Shown here in pieces: positions 51,301 through 61,668 of a stretch of 64,000 nt of DNA (positions within the stretch are counted from its first letter, which is position 1; each line of letters begins with the position of its first letter). Below the pieces are notes generated by a model, which ran no database searches, was not told the origin of the DNA, and worked only from the letters and a program-made list of their open reading frames with translations. This DNA comes from Lingula anatina (taxonomy: Eukaryota > Brachiopoda > Lingulata > Lingulida > Lingulidae): the NCBI RefSeq assembly GCF_001039355.2, contig NW_019775791.1, positions 62,001 through 126,000 on the forward strand, read 5' to 3'. A program made the translations under genes and the position numbers.

Positions 51301-52059
51301 GGATATAATAACAAAAAAGTCTTAATTAAGTTCAGATATTTACATTTTACAAATTAAAAGGCAAACTTTTTAATGGCTGACAACATTTTAAACCTGTACC
51401 CATAGGATTATTTAACTAACAAAACCATGATTAATAATATTTTATTCTTAGTTCTAAAATTTATCTATTTTCCTTTTCCTAGAAAAGCTGAATCTATATG
51501 TGAATGCCTTCTCTGCACTTCCTACCTGATAACTTCAGGTATCTGATAAATACTGAGTAAGGTAAGATTCATAAGTCTGATATGTACAAAAATTATCACA
51601 CTAGACTTACCAATTCACCAAGAGCTTCAATTATGCTGTCAATATTTTCTACGTCATTTTCTTTGAAACCATAGTCTTCGTTCTGCATCCTTTCTCCTTT
51701 TCAATTGATATAAAAAAAGTACAGATAAGTGAAACGGCATAGCTAAGCAAAAAATTAAAATACTCCTGGTTACGTTTCGTTTCTAATATCTTGCTAAAAT
51801 ATGAGATAAAATGATCGCACAATAAATCCAATAAGATATTCGGAATTAAGCAAAGTTGTTTGGATGGGACATGATTACTTAATTTCAACTTATTAAACCC
51901 CTAAATAACGATTAATGCTCTTTTACATTTCTGTTTCCAGAAGTTGAAAAACGAAGTGATCATGTCAGTATAAGCGAGCGGGAAAACATCATAAATACCT
52001 AATTCTTGTAGATGATCGATGGCAAGTCGAATGCCTGGCACTTCCGCTTTCAAAGACAT
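42386..52059 (-). CDS. Long coiled-coil protein, CCDC175-like
   Basis: 24 coding exons on the minus strand join in phase to 848 aa. Exon spans, high to low: 52059-51999, 51696-51611, 51295-51184, 50650-50515, 50263-50186, 50011-49957, 49509-49411, 49203-49148, 48904-48841, 48718-48609, 48437-48356, 48048-47976, 47751-47688, 47370-47260, 47033-46962, 45931-45796, 45527-45396, 45294-45156, 44594-44515, 44354-44202, 43977-43875, 43751-43708, 43462-43300 and 42723-42386. The start is MSLKAEVPGIRLAIDHLQEL. LHELLEIETIQASVLRHKL and FPGKIKGEIE lead into about 650 residues of Glu/Lys/Gln-rich heptad-like sequence with no catalytic domain. The tail (737-848) is basic and Ser/Arg-rich with many SP pairs. 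The N-terminal block reminds me of CCDC175, a poorly studied, probably testis or cilium-related protein; this naming is tentative. A golgin- or CCDC39-like filament protein is the alternative. Confidence 0.85.
46000..46961 (-). other. Intron of the coiled-coil gene, no other feature
   Basis: This is the longest intron in the gene. I see no second gene or RNA inside; the sequence is AT-rich and unstructured. Confidence 0.6.
50940..51060. repeat. Two tandem ~70-bp units plus a 14-bp inverted repeat
   Basis: Related segments starting near 50943 and 51013 share TCAGAAAA-GTA-(A)GGAGAG-TA, about 70 bases apart. A perfect 14-bp inverted repeat (AGCACAAAGTTTCA at 50892-50905 and its complement at 50975-50988) overlaps the first unit. 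All of it lies in an intron of the coiled-coil gene. Confidence 0.5.
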
Positions 52060-53376
52060 CCTTTTATTTTAACTTTCAACTGTATCACATAAATAGAAAA
52101 ATGTATTTATTCCTGACACAACAAGAGACCGTCCAGTCCCTAACGCCGAGTAAACATTCAGTATGGGTTTCGGAACTCCTTTGTGGGAGAGCGGCTACTT
52201 GCAAGACGAGCCAATGTCAAAGTCACCTGAATATGCTTTTTAATTCGGGCACGACAAAACACATGATCATTAAAAAAAATTAAAAATCAAATTAATCCCA
52301 CTAAATACATTATATAAGTTTCATTTTATTTGTAAGTATAACGACAAGACTGTTTCAGTAAAGGATTACAAATACATATTTCACTTGCATTTGTTACACT
52401 ACATGTCCATATCATTCTAAAGTAGCACAATCATGAAATAATATCTCCATTACTACAGGATTACGGATGCTGCACAATATACATTTGGTAAAATTTATAC
52501 TGCTACAGTAACAGTTACATAAGACATTAAAAACAAGCGCGTTCAAGTTTAAATCAAATACTTTCTTCATATTATAATAAAATAAAAACAGAAATAAGTA
52601 CAGTATCTCGTCAAGTAAATTAATTAAGTAAAAGCGAAAGCTTGGCTAGGATTAACCAAATATGAGATAATTATAATGCTAGTATGCAAAACTTGTACTT
52701 TCTTGCGTTATAATGCCACTGTTGTCACATGGCTTAACAAAAGGTATCTGCAAAATACACACACACCCAGTTTACTGGTCAGACAAGGTTTTTGTGTTCA
52801 ATGTCAATGTTACCTTGACCTTTGGCCTCAATATCAACAGGGTTCATCTACATGTAATGACAAACATTTTCATCAAATAAGAGGACCGTAGGACAAACCA
52901 TTCTCTATTAATTGGCCAAACAAAATTTTTCTTTTATGGTCAATATGACCTTGACTTTCAACCTACTGGTCATCTATATGTGACGCCAAACCTACCAAAT
53001 ATGACAACCGTAGACCACATTGTTTTTTATTTATTGGCCAGACAAGGTTTGGCCATGGGCAAATGTATGGACTGATGTTAAAAACAATGCACCCAGCTTC
53101 TTATGTAAAAGCATCCACAGATTCCCTCATGTTCAAATAATGTATAAAAAGTAAGATGAATATAAGTACAATCATCTTGATTCATCCACAATGTCTGTTT
53201 TTCATTTGGATTTAGCTCTTGGCACTATACAGAGCACTAGACATGCCTGTAAAAAGATACAGTAACACTTTCCACTAATGGTCGGGTAATCATGGAGATT
53301 ACAGAGTTCACTTGCTCCTTTTTTTTTTTTGCATTTGACATATCATTTTTAAATCTGTATATTACATAAATCAATG
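52060..53376. other. Intergenic region between the coiled-coil gene and PIGH
   Basis: It contains the coiled-coil gene promoter (no clear TATA box), the PIGH 3' UTR and the decayed tandem repeat at 52771-53060. No further gene is seen. Confidence 0.55.
52771..53060. repeat. Decayed ~130-bp tandem repeat of molluscan type
   Basis: About two and a half units. Each runs: TTGGCCAGACAAGGTTT-like block, TCAATGT-ACCTTGACCTT, GGTCATCTACATGT, CAAAC, AAATA-GA--ACCGTAG, and an A-T rich end. The ACCTTGACCTTTGGCC motif, the GGTCATCT motif and the GACCGTAG block resemble a very abundant repeat I know from bivalve sequences. The units differ from each other at many positions, so it is old. Confidence 0.6.
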
Positions 53377-55059
53377 CTAGGAGTCTTTCGTTTTTCTTTT
53401 TTTCCAAATAACAGCCTGTGATTCTCTGTATATGTGTTGAAGGAATCTCAATGGTGGCCAAGAGTGCTAAAATACAAAGATTAAACAAAACATGAATTTA
53501 TAAAATAGAATGACACTTAACAATAGGATTTGGTCAAGATGTCAATTACATGAAAAGGGGACTATTCCAATTAAAAATAGTTATTCACTTCTGTAACATT
53601 AAAGAGTTGAAACTTAACCAACAGGTGTTTTTTTAAAAATTATTTCATCAAAGAATACTTAAATACATTTGTACAATTATGAATAGCTATAAGGAGTAAA
53701 ATTTTGTCTTCCTATCGATTATATATGAAATATTGTGAAATGTCTCTGAATGATCATACCTTAAACAATGGAACTAAAATTTGTGGTTCTGTCTGAGCAT
53801 CACTTCCACGTAGTAGGAGTACTAGATAAAATATAATACTGTGCTGAAAAGACAAACAAAATGATGTTTCTAAATACTTATCAGCATATTTCTTGAAGAA
53901 CTTTGTTTACATATATTAAGTGCAATTTTACAGAAAATTTATCAACCTTGACATACTCCACAGCATACATCACAGATTTGAAAACATCTAGTCAAGTCTA
54001 TAACAATGACTGTTTGCTACTTGAATTTAATTTACATAAAAAATCTACTGGTCTTAAAATACTAAATGTTAAAGTAAATTGTTCGTTACCATTGTGATTC
54101 CTTCATTTATAACAATATCCCGTATGCTGGTTAAGTCATAAAATTGACAACACTTTTTGCCAAGGGCGTATGTCGTGGTGGTCTGGGCACCAATAGAAGC
54201 CATGACTAGCAAACTTTCTGAAAACAAATCAAATGTGTCTTTCAGTTTATTCTATGAAGTTCAACAAGATAAAAACAGTAAATAAACTTGAGATTTATGT
54301 TAGCATACCATTTAGGAGTACATACTGCATATATTCATATAAAAGCACCCTTTTTACTATCTTACAGTTATTATAGTGAAAGAACATCTTTTTTATTTAT
54401 GAACCACTATAAATACCTTTTACAACCTTGGAACGTAGTTTAAAAAACAAAATCACAAGGACTAATCCTAGTGCAACCAACAGAATCACAATATCCTGAA
54501 ACAAAACAATACCCAGTGTAAATTAGCTTTTGCAACTAATTTAAAAAAACATGCAGTTTCACTTTTACATGAAACGTTATGCCTTCCAAATATTTTGAAA
54601 GCCGAGGTCATCGCTGGGGTGAAAATTTGTTGTAATCATTGGTCAAAGGAATTGAAGGTTTATCGTTAAAAAATATAAAACATTAGTTCATTAATTTCCA
54701 AATTAATTTATTTAAATAGCAGAGACACTGATCAAAGTCACCACACAAATTAATTTTGATTAGCATGAAAGTTAAAGAGTTACAGGGTGTGTGTATGTGT
54801 GTACTGCAAAAGTACCGAGGTTATGATCTATCTATCTATAACAATGAACGTATTTATCTATCTGGCAAAAAACACGAAATACCTGCTTATGAAGCCCTAT
54901 CCCAAACGCAAGCACGTTCAGAATTATGGAAGTTTGTAACCATTTTCTAAAATGAAATTTTTGAGTAATCACAAATTCTTTACAAGAATACGGACAGTGG
55001 TTAATAATCTTAAATTGCAGATTATTACACAAGTCCAAAGTATCACATTTGTCTTTCAT
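53377..55059 (-). CDS. PIGH: GPI-GlcNAc transferase subunit H (PIG-H)
   Basis: PIG-H is a subunit of the ER complex (PIG-A, C, H, P, Q, Y) that adds GlcNAc to phosphatidylinositol, the first step of GPI-anchor synthesis. Five coding exons: 55059-54883, 54495-54417, 54217-54090, 53843-53760 and 53466-53377, giving 185 aa (the human protein is about 188). Two hydrophobic segments (residues about 41-56 and 60-78) form the membrane hairpin. The conserved PIG-H domain follows from ESLLVMASIGAQTTTTYALG (residue 86 on) through RDIVINEGITM, VLLLRGSDAQTEPQILVPLF and LRFLQHIYRESQAVIW. A short basic tail ends it. All junctions are in phase with GT-AG introns. It is divergently paired with CFAP36, with 459 bases between start codons. 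Confidence 0.94.
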
Positions 55060-55518
55060 CTTTTTTGTGCAATTAAAAAAAACTCGATGTTAACTTCCCC
55101 GCTACTCAGGGGCATTATCATTAGGACGCAGCCATCTTGGATACCCTGCACACAAATATAAAAATGAAAAATAAAATGTTTGTTGTGTAAAAAATGCAAA
55201 ATAATACATCAAATCTAAATGATTATCAAGCAAGAAAACTGACGAAAAATTGTGCCATTTTAAAGAAAATTGCTTTTTAATAAATATCACTGCAGAACTA
55301 TTGCACGATGTCCGTAAGGACATTTAAATCTTTGTATCTTTTCAAGAAAAGATTTCAATTCTAAATTCACACCACGTTGACGGACTATTTAAAAATGTGA
55401 GTTTACAAAATTGTTAGTATAGTATGTTAACATAATATGGGCAACATTTCCTCAATTTTAATTAAAACAGAGTTTATTCGTGTGCGCCCCTTACGAGTTG
55501 TGTTACTAATCAAGCAAG
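55060..55518. promoter_or_regulatory. Bidirectional promoter, PIGH / CFAP36
   Basis: This 459-bp gap is flanked at both sides by the same element in outward orientation: CCAAGATGGCTGC on the minus strand (55124-55136) and CAAGATGGCAGG on the plus strand (55515-55526). Both fit the YY1 / TISU consensus SAASATGGC. The sequence between them is AT-rich without a TATA box at a convincing position. Confidence 0.6.
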
Positions 55519-58500
55519 ATGGCAGGAGAATGGATACTAGACGAGTTGATATGTTACTTGGGAAGCCCCCTTTTTCAGGTCCCCGTCATAACATGCTGTG
55601 AAGCAAGTTGCATAAGTAGGTTTACAACGCGTTTTCAAACCCGTGACTTATATATTGTTTTTGTACCTCTAAGACAGTAAAATATTGGATTTTAAGTGTC
55701 CGTGTTATATCCACGGCTGTTTGTTATTGATTGAATTGCTTGCATATAGATTTCGCATAACATTTCAATTTAACAATCAGTATTCCTGCCAACAAATGTC
55801 GTAAATGCATTTTATGATGACACAAGGAAAATTATTTCTTCAATTTGCAAGTATACTATTTTTAAGAGTCGTGTTGTGAGGACCTCAACGTAATAATTGC
55901 CGTATGTTCAAATGTTATCAGCAGTAACATTACTTCATTATTCATGTCATTTTCAACAGTATGCATGAATGCAACACCCCAGTGGCCCCAGACTGGTGAT
56001 GATCTGTGAATAATATTTTGACAGTTATGACAGCTTACCTTAAATTGATATTGGTAACAAGCTGAAGAATGTTTGAGAGAGTTTATTTAGTGTCACTATA
56101 ATTTGTATGTTTCTACTAATACCATTGTCTCATAACTTTAAATGACTAGTAATCAAACATAAAAAACTTGCTGTTTGGTGCAAGAAAAAAAATATTGAAC
56201 CACATCTATGTTTTGAAACTGCATGTGACTTTAAAAAGGTCACTTATGTCACGTGATGTCATCAGACTTTACTTTTACAGATTCCTAAAAAATCTGCATG
56301 GTTTTGTTGATTTTTCTGGTTTATATTTTTTATTTTTCAACAAAGTAGAAAAAATTCACCTATCAGCAATCACAAGGGTCCTTTTTGGAGTTAGAGTTGC
56401 AAAATATTGCAATAGAATATTTTAATCACTGCGAAAATTTAGGAAGAAAGTCCACTTGTCAGGAATGCACAAGCCAGCAGTTTCAAAGTACCCAAAATGC
56501 AGACATGGCAAAACTGTCAGTCTTACTAGTCATGACTGATTGAAAGACTGTTAAAGATAGTGAGTTATTGGTTCTTTGGAACAACAAGGGTTTTCTGAGA
56601 AGTATGAAACCAATTATGAATCTGAAGATAAAAAGATGCCTCTCTTGTCTCATTATTTTCTCTTTTTTTATGCCTTTTGTTTGGGGAATGATAAAGTAGT
56701 GGTTCCTAGGTTTAATTTGATGTGCAATACACATATAGTTATACAGGAAGCAATCGATATTGTAACAGTGTAGATGACAGATGTACAGAGGCTGAATAAT
56801 TGCATATCTCCATGATCAGAATGTGTGCTATAAATCAAAATTCCCCCAATGCTACAATCTACTTAATTTCATTACTAAAATTGCCATTGTCAAACTAGAG
56901 CTTGAACCATTAACACTTGTATACATCATACTGAAAACTGCAATTTTTGACTTTTCAGTTTTTGAACCCTCAACGGAGGATTCTGCAGAATACAGACAAT
57001 GCTTTCGAGATTTTAAGCAGCTGGTAAGTTTGATCACCTTTTTTTTAAGTTAGTTATCAAAGTGATTGGTTATGATGTTTGCAAAAATAAATTTTTTCAA
57101 CATGTATATATACCAGGTACATAGGCTCAACAAAATGACACCAAATGTGGTATTTAGTCAAGTGACTGGAAGGATGATTAATGTTTGTAAATAATGTGAC
57201 TGAAGAAATGAGGGTTAGTACCAGTAAAAAACAGAACCTGATAAAACAAAATATTATCTGTTAGGATAAGCTTAAACAGTGTGACTGGAAGTTACATAAC
57301 AATTCAATTAGATTGATACTGTTTGTAACTTCTTTATCTCGAGTCTACATAATGTTTGTTCTGGTTTTCATATTCCTCAAAATAATTAAGCAAATACATT
57401 TCATCTTTTTCTCTTAATTTAATAGAAATAGAAGGGACAAAAAGTATACATTAATACACAGGAGAATTGCGTTGTGAAATGACTGAACTGTGATACATGT
57501 TGCTTTTAAGGTGAAGCACATAACTTCCACTTAAAATTGTTCCTTGAACTGCAATATATGATCACTACAGGGAGCTGCAGGATATCGATAAGATTATTTA
57601 CTGACAGTTTGATTGAACCTGTTGTTACAGCAAAAATTTGTTTCCTGAGATGAATGTGTTCAAAATGCATAGTTTAAAGCTCTTTCTCTCTTTCACTGAT
57701 TAATGAGGATTCTCAAAGGGAAGATATTAGATACCAAGTTGAACAGTTTATTGATTTTTTGTTCACTTATGTCTCTATGATTAAGTACATTCATAGATAC
57801 CATATGAATACATTTGTATAAGGCAGTAATATACATGTGCATATACAGCAATTCCTGATATGAATGACTTGTGGCACATATTTATTTTATGATATCATAT
57901 TGCTGTATTTGATTTAAGTAATAAGATTTACATCAAAATCCTTCTGAAGAAAATTTTTAAGCATGTTAGCCCATTTCATTCTAAAATGGCTTAAATGATA
58001 TTGACAGAATATAAGATCATAATTTTCAAATATATATTGTTGCATTACAGATTGATGTCTTGTTGGATGGCTTCAGAGAAGATGTTGGACTGACACAGAG
58101 TGACATTGTAAAAGCAGTACAGAAGTTGAACATGAAAGAAGACCTGAGGGAGATTTTCAAGGTACAACAAAAGAAATGTTGAATATCCCCATGATCTGTT
58201 CATAAGGCATTAAGACTTTCTGTTTGTGGATTGGATTGGTTTATCCATAATAATTTTTTCCCTGTTTGAAGTAGAAATGCTTATAACTTATATTGCATTG
58301 GACAGGTGTAAGGATTGTTTTGAAGTTTTATTAAAGAGATAACAACTGTTCATTTTGGCCAAAAAATGAATTTTCCTGGGGTAAACAACAATTTTCCCAT
58401 ACTTACCAATGGTAAATGAATCCATTTCTACATTCAGTGTTAGTCCCTGTTTTTTTTTTTTTTTTTTGTAAAAAGTTTGCTTTTTTGTAACAATCTCTTA

Positions 58501-61500
58501 ACAGATTATTACAGAGTATAGCAATATGTGGAGGCCACTTGGTCTGATGACAAGCAAAGATTTCAGATTAATTGCTATAACTGCCGTTTTTGTGGTAAAA
58601 TAGAATATATTATATTTCTATGAGTTGTTTACAGTGTATTTATTTTGAAATATAGATCTCATAGGAAGAAGTGTTATCCCTTTAAGAACCTTGGCATATA
58701 AATCATCTAATGGCCAATACAGAATGGAATGTGCAGAATTTCAGTGTTGAAATAAAAAAAAAATCGTCTGAAATTAAACCTAATATGCTTATTTCCACAG
58801 AACTCTTTTGAGCCTATTTTGGCTGTAGAAGACTACAAGTTTTTTGTTAAGATGATGACCAAGAAAAACATAGAACTGCAGGAACAGGCTTTGGCAATCT
58901 TATTGAAGAAGACAGGTGCAGTCCCAGAAATCTACTCTAATCAAGCCAGTGGTCCTCAGCCTGATGAAGCATTTGTAGCTGTGGCAAGGTGATTTTGGCA
59001 TTCATTCACTTTGTGCCTTATCCTTTGGTAGAGAAGCATTATTTGTAACTTCATTGTCTTTGTGGTAGCCAAATAGAAGAGAATTGATAAAAAGTATTGA
59101 TAATAATAATAATGATGATTAGGATGCTAACAATGGATTAGCATGGTTATAAAGTATAAAGCTGGTAATGAAAGTTATAATGTTAATTGTGGTAAATTGT
59201 TGTTGTTGACTTTCAGATTCATAACACGATACTTTTCGATCTTTTCAAATTCTAATTTTTAACTGTTGTTAAAGGTAGGGGAGATCTTTAATGTGAGTTA
59301 ATAAGCTACAACGTTGTTTTAAACATAGCATAGAATTGTTATAGATGTGTTAATCATGAAATCAACAAATCTTTTCATATGATAGCCAAGCAGATAAGCA
59401 ATCAGAAGTGAAGCAATCAGAAGAAGAGAAAAAGCAGACGGAGGACTTTGCAAAGGCAGAGGCTGTGCGGCTAGAGGGAGAGAAGAAACAGGAGCAGCAA
59501 AAGATGCAAGAGGCAAGTGTCTACAAAAGTGCAATTTTGCTGAGTAATTATCTTTTTTTTTTTCAATTTAGAAAGTCTATCTTTGTCATGTATAATTGAT
59601 TTTTCTGCATAAGTCATTCTGGAGTTTTGTGGATTCATGTTGGAAATCACAGACGCTTAGCATATCTTTCAGTTATCACATAAATGCTGATTTAATCTTC
59701 CAGATGTTGTCAACACTGACTGTTGAAGACAAATTACCACCACTTCCTGCAGGAGCAGTGAAATCACCACCACCGAAGCCCTCCCACCCGACTGCCCCTG
59801 CACCAGCTCCAGCTCCTGCACTAGCCCCTGTTAAGGCACCAGCCACAGCTAAGACACCTGCACCAGCACCTGCACCAAGCAAAGCACCTGCACCAGCAGC
59901 AGTAAGTACAAATTTTTTGGTGAGAGACTTTGGTTTCCTGGCAAAAAGGTTTATCACACATAACCCTGGAAGTTTTAAAATTGTAAATGAATAAGCTAAA
60001 TAAAGTTTTAGATGCTTAGTACTTAATATGTTTACTTTTTTCTTAGTACTTCATGATCTAAATAAAGTTTTAGATGCTTAATACTTAATATGTTTACTTT
60101 TTTGTTAGTACTTCATGATCTAAATAAAGTTTTAGATGCTTAGTACTTAATATGTTTACTTTTTATGTTAGTACTTCATGATCTAAATAAAGTTTTAGAT
60201 GCTTAGTACTTAATATGTTTACTTTTTTGTCAGTACTTCATGACCTAAATCATGATAATGAAAATGTTGATATGACCATTTCTCACAAAACTTTAATTGC
60301 TTTCAGCCTGTAAGTAATGCAGATGCTGCTGCCAGTTGGCTTGCCTCTGCAAAACAGGAAGCAGGCCAGCCTCAAGGAGGATTACAGTCACACATGGTAA
60401 GAACTGGTACAGAGAGTACCTTTTACTCGTAATAAGAAATTGTAGAGACTTGACATATTCTTCTACTTTCACTAAGACATGTCATGATGTTAGTAATTCA
60501 TCAGAGTACCTTGATTACATTATGTCAAGGCCCTGTGGTTAAGAAACAAAACATCATGCCCCATAGGTATAAAACATGTTAAGCTGCTCTAGAAACATAC
60601 TCTATCATTAATAGTAGACCAAAAAAAAAACCAATTCACCAAAGAAATCATTGCATGTGGGAGGATTATGTCTGTCGTAAATTGGATGAAATTTGAGAAT
60701 GGCACAATGTTATCAAAAGACATCTAGAGACAGTCATTATATCCTTGCATAGTATAATTGTATATGTTTTTTTTGCTTTAAGGCTGCAATGTCAAAACTA
60801 AGCCCAGATGAACTTAAAAAGAGACAAGAATTCCTTAAAGCCCAGAGGGATCAGCTGATAGCAATGAAAAAGAAAGAACGTGAAAAACAACTGCTGACTG
60901 CCGAGAAGGCTGCCCCTGCCCGTCCCAAGTCAGCAAGAGCTGCACGCTCATCACTGACACCTGCAAGTGTGCCGCCAGCTGAAGATAAAGAAATGTCTGC
61001 AGAGGCCCAAAAACAATTGGAAATGCGCAAGGCAATTGCTGCACGACTACGACAAGAAGTCGTTGGTAAGAAAACCTAACGCGCGCTTGACAGTTGTGGT
61101 GTGGACTTTGCCAGCTCTCTGTTTATTTGGTAAAAGTGTTGTTTCTCTTTCTTTTTTTTTATTTAAAGTTACTTTGCTCATATTCTTCTGTATATTAGAC
61201 AGAACTAAAGGAAAACAAAAATGGAAACTATATATTTTCCGCCAACATACACCAGTGGTTGTACTGTTGTTGAATATTTAAAGGATTTATAGAAAAATTC
61301 TTTGGTACATCTAGTAGTTTACATTGCCACTGGGCTTTGAAGTGAATGAAGTGAAATTGGAATCAAGTGGACTACTGACCACATAAATTGTTTTGTGGGT
61401 TAAATCTTGAATAGCCAAAATAATGTATATTCAACAAACTTACAAGAACTTTATTACCAACTTGAGTTTTGCAAATAATTTCACACCAGCAAGAGACCCT

Positions 61501-61591
61501 GAATTTAGATTTAGAAAGTGTGGATCTATTCAACTAAAGTCCACTTTAAGGTGAAGATTTATGAGAACACATATAGAAAAATATTGTAATT

Positions 61592-61668
<77 letters not shown>

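Noticed and set aside
59676-59957. Minus-strand Gly/Ala-rich frame of 93 codons
   Set aside because: It is the reverse-strand shadow of the Pro/Ala-rich CFAP36 linker exon.
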